DNA of 64,000 nucleotides from Tetragonia tetragonoides. Lineage: Eukaryota > Streptophyta > Magnoliopsida > Caryophyllales > Aizoaceae. Below are positions 10,731 through 24,600 of the stretch, piece by piece. The translations under genes and the position numbers were made by a program. The notes below the pieces were generated by a model. The model did no database searches and had not been told where the DNA came from. It saw nothing but the letters and a program-made list of their open reading frames with translations. The DNA lies in NCBI GenBank assembly GCA_038025085.1, contig CM076139.1, positions 45,922,807 through 45,986,806 on the forward strand, given 5' to 3'. How positions within the stretch are numbered: position 1 is the stretch's first letter; every line of letters begins with the position of its first letter.

Positions 10731-11613
10731 TCATATATTAAGTTGCGGCTATTTATGTCTTTTGACATGAAATGCGTAGCTAAATGTGGAATTTGCCTCT
10801 CTTGTATGCTGGTTTCTCTGAGGGAGGATATATAGCCCCTTGGTTTCTTGTTCCCCCTCCCCTCTTCTTCATATGAGTTTGAAAGCTGTGTATGCACCTG
10901 GAGTCTTGACCTTTCAAAGATTCAGACGATGTCCATTATTTGAGTCTTAATTGCGGTCTCTTGCTTCTTTGTCTCAGCATGCAATTGTATGAAGCCAATG
11001 TTACAACATTATCAAGCCAATGTTGGATGGCATGGTGGTTTTGAGGTATCTTCTATATTTTGCTCAAGGCAGTGATAAACTGTGACTTGGTTGCCAAGTG
11101 TAATATCTACTGTACTCTTTTTTTAAGGGTCATCAGTCATTACCTGTCTCATATATTAAATTGCGGCTATATAGGTCTTTTGACATGAAATGAGTATCTA
11201 AATGTGGTATTTGCCTCTCTTGTATGCTGGTTTCTCTGAGGGAGGATAGTCCTTGGTTTCGCTTCCCCTCCCTCCTCACCCCTTGTCCCTCCCCTCTTCT
11301 TCATTTGAGCTTTAAGCTGTGAATGCACCTGGAGTCTTGACCTTTCAAAGATTCAGACGATGTCCATTATTTGAGCCTTAATTGTGGTCTCTTACTTCTT
11401 TGTCTCAGAACGAAATTGTATGAAGGCCAATGTTATAACATTATTAAGCCAATGTTGGATGGCATGGTGGTTTTGAGGTATCTTCTATATTTTGCTCGAG
11501 GCAATGATAAATTGTGACTTGGTTGCTTAAGAGTAATATCTACTGTTCTTATCTAAAAAAAAAGAGTAATATCTACTGTACTCTTTTTTTAAGGGTCATC
11601 AGTCATTACCCGT
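10731..11613 (+). repeat. Tandem duplication of about 420 bp
   Basis: The segment from TCATATATTAAGTTGCGGC to GGGTCATCAGTCATTACC at 10731-11149 is repeated at 11150-11613. The copies differ by scattered substitutions and by a small internal duplication around 11530-11585 (GAGTAATATCTACTGT twice). No coding potential seen. Confidence 0.75.
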
Positions 11614-12280
11614 CTCCTGAAACCTAAGATCGATGATGTAAGTTGGTTTTCCAATTTTGTCTATGTCTATTATGTTAATTTCTGCTTCCAAGGTTCAGGG
11701 CATTCTTGTTTGTGAGTCTCCTGGCTTGTTTGGAAGAAATAGTTATTCTGTATTAATTTGTTTCCAATGTATGCTTGCACCTGGTTTTGTGGTATTGCCA
11801 GTGACATATGTGATCAACTGTTTTTGGGTATTTATCTGACTAATGTCAGGATTCTGCCTGCGGATTTGGGTTCATGGTAGGCTTCTGGTGAGCTTTGTTG
11901 CTAATGGTACTTATATGGGTTCCACCTTGTGAACGATGTGCTTTGAGGGGAAACAACTTCGTTGTTGTCAGACTGATGAATAAACTTGAAGCTTATGCAT
12001 AGATTTCATGTTCCTTTCCTGATAGTGGTGGATTTTTTGTTTTATTTTAGGTTCATGGTATAGGCTTCCAATGGTTTTAATAGTTTTATGTACTCATACG
12101 GGCTATGGATTCTGTGGTGGTTGGATTCACTTTTTTTGCTTCAATGTTCAACTATAAGGTCTTCGATTATCTATGGCGTTACACTTTAGCCTTTCGCCCC
12201 TGGGCATATATACTAAATTGAGTGCCTGTTGTGGAACATGGCTATTTTTTTATTATACCTTATTGGACTTATGGAGGTCT

Positions 12281-13420
12281 TTGTTCTTGGGATCTGCTTA
12301 GTGAAGAACCAAGAAGCTTTTTCTGGTAAAATTTTCAATTACATCCTCGACAGGTTCTTGGTCAGGGATTCTACCTATAGAAGACAGGCTATTTTGTACT
12401 CATTCGAGCTATGTTCTTTGATGTGGTTGTATTCACTATTTTTGCATGAATGTTCAACTGAAAGGTCAATCTCTGGCATTACACCATTTATTGGTATTCA
12501 TATTCTAAATTCTGTGTATGTTATGGAACAGCATTCGTTTGTATAGTATCTGATAAGGTTACTGGAGGTCTTTGCTCTTGGGTTCTCCTTGGTGAAGCAG
12601 GAAGAAGCTCTTTCTGGTAATTTGTTCAATTACATCCACAAAAAGATCTTAGTCGGGACTTCTATCCTTAGAAAACAGGCTGTTTTGTATCTCATTCAGG
12701 CTATGGTTTCTATGATGATTTTATTCACTATTTTTGCTTGTAAGGTCTACGATTATTTTTGGCGTTATACTCACCTTTCGCCCGCGCATGTATGGGTATT
12801 CATCTTCAATATTATGTGTATGTTGTGGAGGAGCGCTAGTTGTACTATACCTGATTGGATTTCTCGAGGTCTTTGTTCTCGGGTTCTGCTTGGTGAAGCA
12901 GCAAGAAGCTCTTGGCAATTTCTTTAATTACATCCATGACAAGGTCTTCGTCAGGAATTCTACCTAGAAAAAAAGGCTATAGTGTACTCATTCGGGCTAT
13001 GGTCTCTGTGATGGTTGTATTCACTATTTTTGCTTGAATATATCAACTGTAAGGTCTACATGTACCTTTGGTGTTGCACTTTCACCTTTTGCCAGGCATT
13101 CATGGGTATCCATATTCTATATTCTGCATACATTGTAGAACAACGCTAGTTTGTATTCTACCTGATTGGAATTCTGGAGGTATTTGTTCTTGGGATCTTC
13201 TTGGGGAAGCAGCAAGAAGCTCTGGCAATTTCTTCAATTACATCCATGATAAGGTCTTGGTTGGGACTTCTACCCTTAGAAAACAGGGCATTCGTGAGTA
13301 TCAATATTCTAAATTTCTTGCATGTGAAGCAGCGAAAGATTGGACTTTTCGATGTCTTATTCTGGGATCTATTGGTGTAGCAGCAAGAAGCATTTTCTCG
13401 TAATTTCTTCAATTACATCA
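12281..13420 (+). repeat. Five imperfect tandem copies around a GAAGC anchor
   Basis: The block CTTGGGATCTGCTTAGTGAAG...CAATTACATCC recurs near 12281, 12566, 12870, 13183 and 13355, spaced roughly 285, 304, 313 and 175 bp. Substitutions and indels break every frame, so this is a non-coding repeat, not a repeat protein. Confidence 0.7.
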
Positions 13421-14576
13421 ACAACAATGTCTTCTGTTTTTGGCTTCTTAATCAGGTTTTGAAGGCTTATATGTGCGTTTGAGGTATGGATCATTCCCAA
13501 TTTCCTAAAACTAGGCTGGAGTTTTTCCTCTGCTGCTTCACCTCAGGATTATGAACCCATGGCATGCTCAATCTGTGTGATTAACTTTGTCTTGTAGTCT
13601 TTAATTTAGATGCTTTCTTGATGAAATGTCTGGATGTTCGGGTTTCCATTATCCTTTATTTGTTTGATTTTTAGATTTTTCATTCTGCGTTCACTTAGCC
13701 AATAGTAGGTCAAGTTTTTAATGGAAGATGTTTATTCAGATTTTCCTTTCTGTGATTAGCTATTAGTAATTATTTATTTTATGTGTATGTTAGCTAATTC
13801 TATTTCCAGTGGACTCTTAACACCTGAACCCCAAGGTTTAGCCAGTTGCAGAAGGAGATCGCATCAATTGTTTTAGGTTGCTGACTAATAAATGTGTGGT
13901 TCTTCCTTATGCTTCGGGCAGGGTTCTGGTGAGTTCTGCTGCTAATGGTATTTATTTTCAACCCTGCCACTGTTGTGTTTATGGTGAAACAATCCTGTTG
14001 TAAGTCTCATGGATATTAGGTTTCTTGTTTATTTATTTTCTGCAACCCTTGGACATTGACTTAGGGATATTTTGTCTTGGACATTTCTGTAAGGTTATGA
14101 TAAGGTTTGTAATGGATTTTCTTTGATGTATTTATTCAGGCTATGCTTTATGTGATGGTTTAACATTAGGCTAGATGGTTCACTCAATCATTGTATGCAG
14201 GATACTCTTCGTTTTGCATGTTGTGGTCAATGTTGTTGCTAACATTTTAATAGTTCTACTTCCTTTTGAATTCTTTGAGGTTCTTATTCTTTTGAGGTAG
14301 CAGTTTTTCTGTTTTAAATAAATTATAATTTCTGGCTTTTTAATTCTTTTTGCTGGCTTTTTTTTTGTCCACGTAGGCAATAATGTGGCAGGTGATGTGG
14401 CGGCTGATTTGTCAAACTCTGGTTTAATTTTTATGTTTTAAACTAATTATATAGATTTCTGTCATTAGGGCATCTTTATCAGCTTTGTCTCTGTTTGGGT
14501 ATATTTGTGCCCATCTTCTCATTATGTTCCTTGCATGGTTAACCATCTTACTTTGTTATATGAACACTTGACCAAG

Positions 14577-17500
14577 AGTACTAGCAACCGCAAGTGTTTA
14601 TTTGATGTTGGTCATTTATGATTTTGATGGATCGAGGCTATACAACTGCTGTGTGTGCTTGACTTGGGCTTTCGCCGTTGGTAGCCTGGTAGGCATGAGT
14701 GTGTACTGGGATATGTCTCTTGGAAATGAGACGGAGTATCTTGTGTTGTTTCTCCTGAAAGTTGTGCATTATCTCTTAGGCTTTTTTTCTTGTAGGAAAG
14801 TGAGAGTTGGTTGCCCTGCTTCAGCACATGCTGATTTTCTTTGGTGAGGCATATTGTTGAAGTTGGTGGGCCTGACTGCTTGAGTGTATAGAGACTTTTT
14901 TTTCCTGCCAATGAGAGGGAGTTTCTTGTTCTGTTTCTCCTTTAGTTAAACTAAGATAGTGTTAATATCTGTTAGGTCTGCTTCTCTTTAAGGAAAGTGG
15001 AAGTTGGTCACATTGCTTCAGGTCATGTTAATCTTTTGGTTAGGCATATCTATTACATTGTTAGCTACGAAAGTTGCTCTGCCTTTCTCTGAGCTTATTT
15101 CCATTTCTTCTGTTTCTTCTCATATATTGTTTCTTTCCTGTACTACGTAATTGTTGCCTCTATCTACTGTTGGGTTGTTTAAGTACACATTTCTTTGTGC
15201 TTATTTGAGTTGAAATGGGTGTTTGGAAAATTCTGTATATGGTCGATCCACTTTTTGTTTAGGATTTTACTGCTGCAACAAGTTTTTATTTTTATTTTTT
15301 TATTATTAAAATAAATTTAGTCAATTGTGATGTTCGTGAAGTGTTTGATCCAGGACTTGAATACCTTACCATTTTAATTTGTAAATATTCTCTTAGCTTG
15401 ATGTTCTAGGGTGGAATTGGGTTTCGAGTTGCCGTTGATATGTTTGCATATTTTGCAGATGATAGGACTAGAGGGATTGTTGCAGATGTTTCATGCTTTG
15501 GTTATATTGGGTTTACTTTCTCTTAGACCATTTAATTTTGATTTTTACTTTTAAGATAACTGATTGGTTGGGACCTTTCCGGTTTGTATTGACATTTTGT
15601 TAATTATTGATCTGTCAATCTGTTGGCATTATGGTTTCAATCTTTGCCATGACCAGTTTTAAATATGTCTATCTCATGCTCGTACAGTGTGCATTACAGT
15701 GCACAGTTCTGTAGTTAAGAGTAAGAAACTCTTTGAACCTTGTAGTGGTGGTGTGGATGTTCTCTTAGTTTGTTGTTTGAGCTTTTTGTGTACCAAGTTG
15801 TGATTGCGTGCTTGTACTGGGTTGTTTCAGTTGGTCACCTTCCTTTAGTGTGTATTGAGAAAGTTGATTATGTGTTGACGCATATTGTTGGAGTTCGTTA
15901 ACATGACCGCATGAGTGTGTATTGAGAATGTTCTCGTCGCAATGGGAGACAATTCTTATTTTGTTTCTCCTTTACTTAAACTAAGATGGTGTGAGTATCG
16001 CTTAGCTTGCTTGTCTAGTTATCTTACAGTTAGGTATATTATATCTATTATATTGTTAACAAACAAAGTTGTTGCCTTTCTATGAGTTTTTATTTCTATT
16101 TCTTTTCGTTCATTGTATCCTTATTGTACTGGGGTGATTTTTGCTTCTTTCTGCAGTTAAGTTCTTAAGTCCACCTTTCTTTGAGTCTGTTTCGAATTGT
16201 ATGGGTGATTCTCATATTCTGTTTATGGTTGATGGGCTTTTCTGTTTAGGACTTGCTCTTAGCTACAACGATTTCTTTTTTCAATTGGTCATTTGCGATG
16301 TTTGTGAAGTGTTTGTTCCAGTAGTTGATTACGTGATTGGTGATCTTCAGTTTTCATTGTCGTGATCGAATTTGGTCATGTGAGGTTGGTAATTCCAGCA
16401 CTTAAGAATTTGCAACTGAAATTGCTTCTCACTTAGTGACGGTTTTTTATCCCTGTTTCGCAATTAATTTGGTTAGGTTTACATTAATCTTTGCATAAGG
16501 CAATTGGCTAGTGCATTGATTTAAATTCGAATTAATTGTGAATGTACCTGGTAGATAAAATTATAGGAATATTATACTGATTATTACGTTATTAAAAATT
16601 CACATTGTTTGAGCTTCATTTCATTTTTGTTCGATGGTAGAACGTTTCTGCTGCATCACTGAGATACAGATAGTTATGGTTATATTTTGTTTTCAAACTT
16701 CTGTTTTTGTTGACAACTGATTGTATGGTGTTTTGAGTGATGCGCGAAAGTAATCAAGGTGTTTAGGGTAATGATTCTTTGTTTTGTAGTGTCACGAATT
16801 ACATTCGTAAGATTAGGCTATTTGGAAGTCGTGACTCTTGTCCATCTATGGTTAGTATTCACTATTCAGTTGGTTGTTTTGTGGTAGTAAAACCATAGCT
16901 AGGCTGATCTTTTTTCGTTGGAACGATTAGTTTATTCTTTTAGTATGTGTAGGAAAACTATGAGTCTTCTCTCCGTGAAAGATCACTTCTAATTCCATCC
17001 TGTGGAGATTGCTTGTTATTGTTTCTTGAATGTCGTTGTATCGGAGTATTGGGTCTATCTGTTTATGTCATGTTGGTCTTCCTTGTAGTGGGCAATGATC
17101 TAGGTAATGATATTATCAGTGTTGTGTTTATTGGCTGCTCAACACGTTCGTGTACGACTTGTTCTTGAAGGCAACAACCAGTTCTTTTTCGATTTTCTTT
17201 TTCAGTTGTGGTGTTTGTGAAATGTTGGTCTCTCCTGTGGTGGGTTTTATTTTGTGACTTTTGGTTATGTCCGTAAACACTTCCATGAATGACTCGCTCA
17301 AATTATAAATTATAATTTCTGTGACTAGGGCATCTTTATTTGCTTGCCTCTGTTTGGGTATATTTGTGCCCCATCTTCTCAATATGTTCCTGGCATGGTT
17401 GCCCATCTTACTTTGTTATATGTACACTTGGCCAGGAGTACTGGCATGGCTGCATTCACGAGGATGTGGTTTTGGGTTCTTTCGTTTAATGGTCCCTTCT

Positions 17501-18255
17501 TTTTTTTTTTTTCTTTTGTTGTTATTCTGGTGTCGACAGCGTCTTTTGGTTGAGTTATTATTGTCTATCTTTGGGGCTGGGTAAAGCATTGGCTAAAAGT
17601 AAGACTCAAAAGTCTGTCAATGTTTGTCAACAGTTGGCGTTCCGGTTTTAAGTTAGGAGAATATGTCATTTTCCTCTTTGCTAATCATGGGATGCAGTGT
17701 TTTGAGTTTCATTGATTCTGTAATGGTGCAGGTTGACAGTTTTTTTGTGTGACTTTGAGAGTAGTGTGACTTTTTAACTGCATATTGTGCCCGATTCCGT
17801 ATATGTTTCCGACAAAATTATATCACTTTCTTTTATGTTCATCATCCGGTGCGACGTGTTTGGAGTTCTGATTTTGATGGTTATATAGTAGTGAGTTATT
17901 TCTGTCTTTACACTTATATTTTGGTGTTCTCGTTATCATGATGGACCTTCAAGGATTGCGAGCTATACAAAGCATCTTAGTCTTTAATCTTCCTTTTCTC
18001 TAGCTCTTGCCTTAAGAAACTTTTGCAATGGGAATTGTTGAGCATGACATCAGCATGAATTATTTTATGGGATGGATGAATATAGAGTTTTGATGCAGAT
18101 ACTGAGATACCTCACCTCATAAATTGTGAATATTCTTTTAGCTTGGTATTCATTTGATATTTCTTTATTTGTGACCTCAAAAGCTGGTTACAGTGCGTTT
18201 TCTTTCTCTTATCTTTTAAAATTGGTCTTATTTTACCTCTATGATAATCATATCC
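14577..18255 (+). repeat. Array unit 1
   Basis: The most complete unit. It runs from the GTGTTTATTTGATGTTGGTC block to TTTACCTCTATGATAATC just before the first LTR. Its start is fused at about 14577 to a truncated late-unit segment (GGGTATATTTGTGCCCATC, 14499). Confidence 0.65.
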
Positions 18256-20008
18256 TGTTAGACCCCTTGACATGTGAAACCGGACAGGCATAAGCGCATA
18301 CGTGTCATGACCGAGTAATGATGGATATGGTGACCGATGACAATGTCAAGGACAGGAACCTTGACTAGACAAGAAGTGACTTGGTGGTCAGGCCTTGACA
18401 AGGCCATGACTGAGCCAAGTAGACACTGTGCTTAGGTGCTGGGCAGGCGCTGACGCGTCAGCGACTGGGAAAGTATGTCTTGTGAAATTATGATGGGACA
18501 AAGTATGACTTTGCCTGGACACCAAGAAGTCCATAGATACTTAAAGGTATAAGGAAGCCAATGGTGGCCTTGGTTGGTCCTTTAACGCATACTTGTGGTC
18601 TAGACCCCAGTATGAAAGTTACGCATGTGGCATCTTCCCTTCTGTCAGTTCCAGTAAAGCTTTTAAGCCTCTTTATAGGGGAACCACTCCGTGAAGGGTG
18701 GCAAGACTCTCGGTGAGCCTTATGCGCTGGACATAGGCGATGCTCGTGGGCGTAGTAGGCTACGGAGTGCAAACGTGAGACTTGACGGCGGAGGTAGCGT
18801 GTTGGGTTGCGCGCGACACAGTGATGGACGACGGGAACGTCCTAGGAAGCTTAGGCTCCGTGAGCTAAGCATGGGAAGCTAGATAGGCTGCCCGAGCATT
18901 CAGGTGATCATGAGTGTCCCATGATCCCCACGTCCCTAGAAAGTCGGAATAGTAGGCGGTGACGTGGATGGGCAGTTGAGCTTAGTGGGCACATGTCCGA
19001 TCGGTTATCCTATGATGCTAGTGGGCTAGACACGACATGGTTAGTGGGTGAAGCCACTACCTAGGCGGTTACCCACGTCCCTAAAGAATAGGAGTGGTTT
19101 TGACGAAGTTGACCCACGACCTGTGTGAGTGTTACAAACGGAGTGACCCATGACTTGGCCCACTCACCCCACGATAGTGGCGGTTACCCAAGTCCACGGA
19201 CAGGAGTAGCGGAATATGTGCCTTGACGGATACGACAAGGAGTTCATGGGTTGAGTGTTGACTCCATTCAAGCCATGATCCTTAGTGGGCGGTTACCCAC
19301 GACAAGGCATGCGCCAGCATGACTTGAAGTCAAGACGTGGTATGGCCACGCCCATTGACAGCTGCGACGGTTATGGATCCTACCCGGCGATTACTAGGAT
19401 CATGGGCAGTTACTAGCGGTTATTTAAAGTGGCCCTAATGCGCCCTATCTTACAGGCGCACGTCCCAAACGGTTATGAGCTGACAAGGCCCACGTCTAAC
19501 AGATTGCCGCCCAGTCAGCCAGGTCCAACAGTTTAGCGCCCACTAGGCGCATACTGAGGACACGTCCCTTAAGCGGTTGCCTCACGTTGCCCATGATGCC
19601 TACAATCGTCCGATGATCCTAAAGTTGTTCAGCAGGTTCATAGGCTTGCCTATAAATAGTTCGACAAGCCCTTGACACAAGGCATGAAGTGATAATTCAC
19701 TATGTGTGACATGCTTGTGAAGTATTCACCGTGCGACAGGAACGAAGGATAGAGAGCCTCCGAGAGACAAACACTCACCCGGCGTAAGCGTCTTCAGTCC
19801 CTTGAGTGACCCTTAGCCCGAGTACCTCTCGATGGCTGTGCCAAGTCGGGTTAAGCCTCTGTTGGCCCTTGTGAGCACACGTCCCTCTTCCTATCTCTCA
19901 CCCCGTCTTCATCCATCGAGTACTGAGTTGGCTGGCCTAGTTCAGCTAGGCGCCATCACAAGGAGAAATCCCACTCTGTCCCAAGGCGAAAAATTTCGCC
20001 TTGTGACA
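18256..20008 (+). mobile_element. Solo LTR, family A, full length
   Basis: A 1,753-bp GC-richer block that starts TGTTAGACCCCTTGACA and ends CGCCTTGTGACA. Flanks are TATCC (18251-18255) and GATCC (20009-20013), 4 of 5 bases alike. Empty sites in array units at about 26572 and 36303 read GGGACCT and GGGATCT at this place. A TATA box (TATAAATAG, about 19650) is followed by a leader-like segment. No internal coding region follows, so this is a solo LTR. Confidence 0.8.
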
Positions 20009-21389
20009 GATCCCATGGTTTGCACTAGCGCATTCTTAGTTTCTCATCTTTTCATAATCTCTTGACCTTTTGGTCTCAGTCTTTGTTGTGGCTAGTTTTT
20101 GATATGTCTATCTCGTGCTTTTGTAGTGTGAGCCACGAGTACAAAGCATAGTAAATTCTGCAGTTAAGAGTGAGATACTTGTACTTCCAAGCCTGAATTT
20201 CCTCTCAGTTTGCTGCTCAAGGTTTTGGTACACTGTTGTAGGGGTTTTAAGGCTTGCAGACACAAGTGTTTATTTGATGTTGATCATTTATGATTTTGAT
20301 GGATCGAATTCGAGGCTATACAACTGCTGTGTGTGCTAGACTCGGACTTTTGCAGTTGGGAGCCTGGTAGGCATCAATGTGTACCAGGATACGTTTCTTG
20401 GAAATGAGAGGGAGTATCTTGTGCTGTTTCTCCTGAAAGCTGTGAATTGTCTCTCAGGATTTTTTTCTTGTAGGAAAATGAGAGTTGGTTGCCCTGCTTC
20501 AGATCATGCTGGTTTTTTTTTGTTGAGGCATATTGTTGAAGTTGGTGGGCCTGACTTTTTTTTCTTGTGCTGTTCTCCTTTGGTAGGCATCAATGTGTAC
20601 CAGGATACGTTTCTTGGAAATGAGAGGGAGTATCTTGTGCTGTTTCTCCTGAAAGCTGTGAATTGTCTCTCAGGATTTTTTTCTTGTAGGAAAATGAGAG
20701 TTGGTTGCCCTGCTTCAGATCATGCTGGTTTTTTTTTGTTGAGGCATATTGTTGAAGTTGGTGGGCCTGACTTTTTTTTCTTGTGCTGTTCTCCTTTAGT
20801 TAAACTAAGATAGTATTAATATCTTTTAGGTCTGCTTCTCCTGAAGGAAAGTGGAAGTTGTTCACATTGCTTCAGCTCATGTTAATCTTTTGGTTAGGCA
20901 TATCTATTACATTGTTAGCTACAAAAGTTGCTGCCTTTCTCTGAGCTTATTTCCATTTCTCTTGTTTCTTCTAATATATTGTTTCTTTCCTGTACTCTGT
21001 AATTGTTTCTTTTGTTTCTACAGTTGGGTTGTTTGAATACACATTTCTTTGTGCTTATTTGAGTTGAAATGGGTGTTGCCCAGATTCTGTATATGGTTGA
21101 TCCACTTTTAGTTAGGACTTTCTGTAGTCTACTGTAGGTTTTTTTTTATTTTTTTATTTTTAAATAATACATTTAGTCAATTGTGATGTTCGTGAATGAA
21201 GTGTTTGATCCAGGAATTGAATACCTGACCATTTTAATTTGTAAATATCCTCTTAGGTTGGTATCTAGGGTGGAATTGGGTTTCGAGTTGTCGTTGATAT
21301 GTTTGCATATTTTGCAGATGATAGGACTAGAGGCGTTGCAGATGTTTCCTGCTTTGGTTATAGACCTATATTGGGTTTACTTTCTCTTA
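20009..21389 (+). repeat. Array unit 2 (truncated)
   Basis: Contains only the first third of a unit, from CATGGTTTGCACTAGCGC to the GTTTACTTTCTCTTAGA block, then passes straight into an LTR fragment. Holds a perfect 216-bp tandem duplication. Confidence 0.65.
20371..20802 (+). repeat. Perfect 216-bp tandem duplication
   Basis: Bases from 20371 and from 20587 onward read identically for about 212 bases (TAGGCATCAATGTGTACCAG to TGTGCTGTTCTCCTTT), whereas the other array copies are diverged. The period is a multiple of three, so a meaningless frame of 144 codons spans both copies. Confidence 0.85.
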
Positions 21390-21645
21390 GAGCCTCCGAG
21401 AGAAAAACACTCACCCGGCGTAAGCGTCTTCAATCCCTTGAGTGACCCTTAGTCCGAGTACCTCTCGATAGCCTGTGCCAAGTCGAGCTAAGCCTCTGTT
21501 GGCCCTTGTGAGCACATGTCCCTCTTTCTATCTCTCACCCCGTCTTCACCCATTGAGTACTGAGTTGGCTGGCCTAGTTCAGCTAGGCGCCATCACAACG
21601 AGAAATCCCGCTTTGTCCCAAGGCGAAATATCTCGCCCTGTGACA
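21390..21645 (+). mobile_element. 3' fragment of LTR family A
   Basis: The last 256 bp of the family A LTR (AGCCTCCGAGAG to CCCTGTGACA), followed by the same flank as after the full copy (GATCCTATGGTTTGCAC). The junction with unit sequence at about 21390 lies in a shared TAGA/AGAG. Confidence 0.8.
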
Positions 21646-24600
21646 GATCCTATGGTTTGCACTGACGCATTCTTAGTTTCTCATCTTTCTATTATCTCTT
21701 GACCTTATGGTCTCAATCTTTGTTGTGGGTAGTTTTAGATATGTCTATCTCGTGCTTTTGTAGTGTGAGCCACAAGTACAAAGCATAGTAAATTCTGCAG
21801 TTAAGAGTGAGATACTTCCAAGCGTGAATCTCCTCTTAGTTTGCTGCTTAAGAATTTGGTACACTGTTGTAGGGGTTTTAAGGCTTGCAGCCGCAAGGGT
21901 TTATTTGATGTTGATCATTTATGATTTTGATGGATTGAATTCGAGGCTTATACAACTGCTGTGTGTGCTAGACTCGGGTTTTTGCAGTTGGTAGCCTGGT
22001 AGGCATTAATGTGTACTGGGATACGTCTCCTGGAAATGAGAGGGAGTATCTTGTGCTGTTTCTCCTGAAAGTTGTGAATTGTCTCTCAGGCTTTTTTTCT
22101 TGTAGGAAAATGAGAGTTGGTTGTCCTGCTTCAGATCATGCTGGTTTTTTTTTGTTGAGGCATATTGTTGAAGTTGGTCGGCCTGACTTTTTTTCTTGTG
22201 CTGTTCTCCTATAGTTAAACTAAGATAGTGTTAATATCTGTTTGGTCTGCTTCTCCAGAAGGAAAGTGGAAGTTGGTCACCTTGCTTCAGCTCATGTTAA
22301 TCTTTTGGTTAGGCATATCTATTACATTGTTTGCTACAAAAGTTGCTGCCTTTCTCTGAGCTTATTTCCATTTCTTCTGTTTCTTCTCATATATTGTTTC
22401 TTTCTTGTACTCTGTAATTGTTGCTTGTTTCTACAGTTGGGTTGTTTGTATACACATATCTTTGTGCTTATTTGAGTCATATCTTTGTTTGTATACACAT
22501 ATCTTTGTTTTTATTTTAATAATATATTTAGTCAATTGTGATGTTCATGAATGAAGTGTTTGATCCAGGAATTGAATACCTGACCATTTTAATTTGTAAT
22601 TATCCACTTAGGTTGATATCTTGGGTGGAATTGGGTTTCGAGTTGCCGTTGATATGTTTGCATATTTTGCAGATGATAGGACTAGAGGCATTGTTGCAGA
22701 TGTTTCCTGCTTTGGTTGTAGACCTATAGTGGGTTTACTTTCTCTTAGACCTTTTAATTTTGGTTTTTACTTTTAAGATAATTTGTTGGGACCCTATTGG
22801 TTGCATTTACGTTTTGTTAATTATTGATCTGTCTATAATCTGATGGCGTTATGGTTTCAATCTTTGCCATGACCAATTTTCAATATGTCTATCTCATGCT
22901 TTTACAATGTGCATTAGAGTGCACAGTTCTGTAGTTAAGAGTGAGGAACTCTTTGAACCTTGTAGCGGTTGCATGGATGTTCTCTTAGTTTGTTGTTTGA
23001 GCTTTTGGCTCACCATTGTAGGCGGGTTGAAGGCTTGCAACTGCATTTTATGTTGGTCATTTTGCTTTGATGGATTGAGGTTATACAACGAATGTGTATC
23101 AAGTTGTGGTTGCGTGCTTGTACTGGATTGTTTGAGTTGGTTGCCCTCCTTTAGTGTGTATTAAGAATGTTGATCATGTGTTGAAGCATATTGTTGGAGT
23201 TCGTAGACCTGACCACATGAGTGTGTATTGAGAATGTTCTCTTCGGCAATGGGAGACAATTCTTGTTTTGTTTCTCCTTTACTTAAACTAAGATGGTGTG
23301 AATATCGCTTAGCTTGCTTGTCTAGTTATCTTACAGTTAGGTATATGATATCTATTACATTGTTAACTAACAAAGTTGTTGCCTTTCTATGAGATTTATT
23401 TCTATTTCTTTTCATAAATTGTATTCTTATTGTACTGGGGTAATTTTTGCTTCTTTCCGCGGTTAAATACTTAAGTCCACCTTTCTTTGAGTTTATTTCG
23501 AGCTGTATGGGTCATTCCCATTTTCTGTTTATGGTCGATGGACTTTTCTGTTTAGGACTTGCTCTTAGCTACAACGAGTTCATTTGCAATTGGTAGATTT
23601 CAACGTGCTCCCCTAGACCCATAAGAAGAGTCCATGGTCTTCTTTCTCCCCCACGACTAAACCAGTGTTCCCTGGACATGTCGATGGTAAAGAATTCGAT
23701 CGGTGTCAAAATCGAATAGAAGGGTTGTACGTGGTGAACCACTACTTCCTTGGACATAGTGATTTCGTGGAGAAATTCACTGGTCTAACACGTGTTGGTG
23801 TTAGGCTAACTTGAGTGTGGCGATTCAAGTGGCGCGCATAATTCTCTCTAGAATGTTATAAAGGGAAAGATTCTTGTGGGAAAGGTTAAATCCTTGGTGG
23901 AAAGGATAAATAGCTTGGTTAAGACGTCGACCACAGCTAGATTCTCAATTTAGAATGGGATGCCACGGTGAGCATCAATGTTCAGCCTAAGGGTGGAGCC
24001 AAAGGTGAACAAAGTCGAGAATCAATTTCTCGGTTAAGATGCAACGGACAACATCATTGTTCAAACAGATGTGAACACTTTGTTTGAGAAACAAAGGTAA
24101 AAAGTGAGAGGTTCGGTAAAACGACTCTACTGTTTGTGACCCGTTGCGGTAAGGATCACTATTCTTGTGGAAAGAATTCCATGAGTCCAAGAGATTAACC
24201 AATGGCGAACAAAGAATGATAAGGCTTGCAATTGCAATTTATGTTGGTCATTTTGCTTTGATTGATTGAGGTTATATGTACAGCGAATGTGTATCAACTT
24301 GTGGTTGCGTGCCTGTACTAGGTTGTTTGAGGTAGTCGCCCTCCTTTGGCTTGTATTGAGAATGTTGATCATGTGTTGAAGCATATTGTTGGAGTTCTGT
24401 TTCTCCTTTACTTAAACTAAGATGGTGTGATATATCGCTTAGCTTGTTTGTCTAGTTATCTCACAGTTAGGTATTTTATATCTATTACATTGTTAACTAA
24501 CAAAGTTGTTGCCTTTTTATGAGATTTATTTCTATTTCTTTTCATAAATTGTATCCTTATCGTACTGGGGTAATTTTTTCTTCTTTCAGCAGTTAAATAC

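Larger units (their letters stand above)
8580..14576 (+). other. T-rich non-coding region with gene-start-like left edge
   Basis: No conserved protein was found here on either strand; the open frames are short, hydrophobic by-products of T-richness. The plus strand is T-rich and has many pyrimidine-tract/CAG and GTATTT-type motifs, which is how plant introns look. The left edge has a CT repeat (8691-8707) followed by two related exon-like segments, each ending in AAG/GTATTT. Internal duplications are listed separately. It could be the 5' part of a long non-coding transcript or a gene with very large introns; this is inference. Confidence 0.4.

Noticed and set aside
10900..11520. C/D-box snoRNA candidates in the T-rich region
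   Set aside because: GTGATAAA and CTGA-like words occur, but no properly spaced box C/D pair with terminal stem was found in a way kept between copies.
18691..20065. Short Arg/Pro/Ser-rich frames within the family A LTRs
   Set aside because: They lie inside LTR sequence, are not kept between the LTR copies and match no retroelement protein.
20379..20813. 144-codon frame with two identical halves
   Set aside because: Produced by the perfect 216-bp duplication of non-coding sequence. The same region in other units is not kept in frame.
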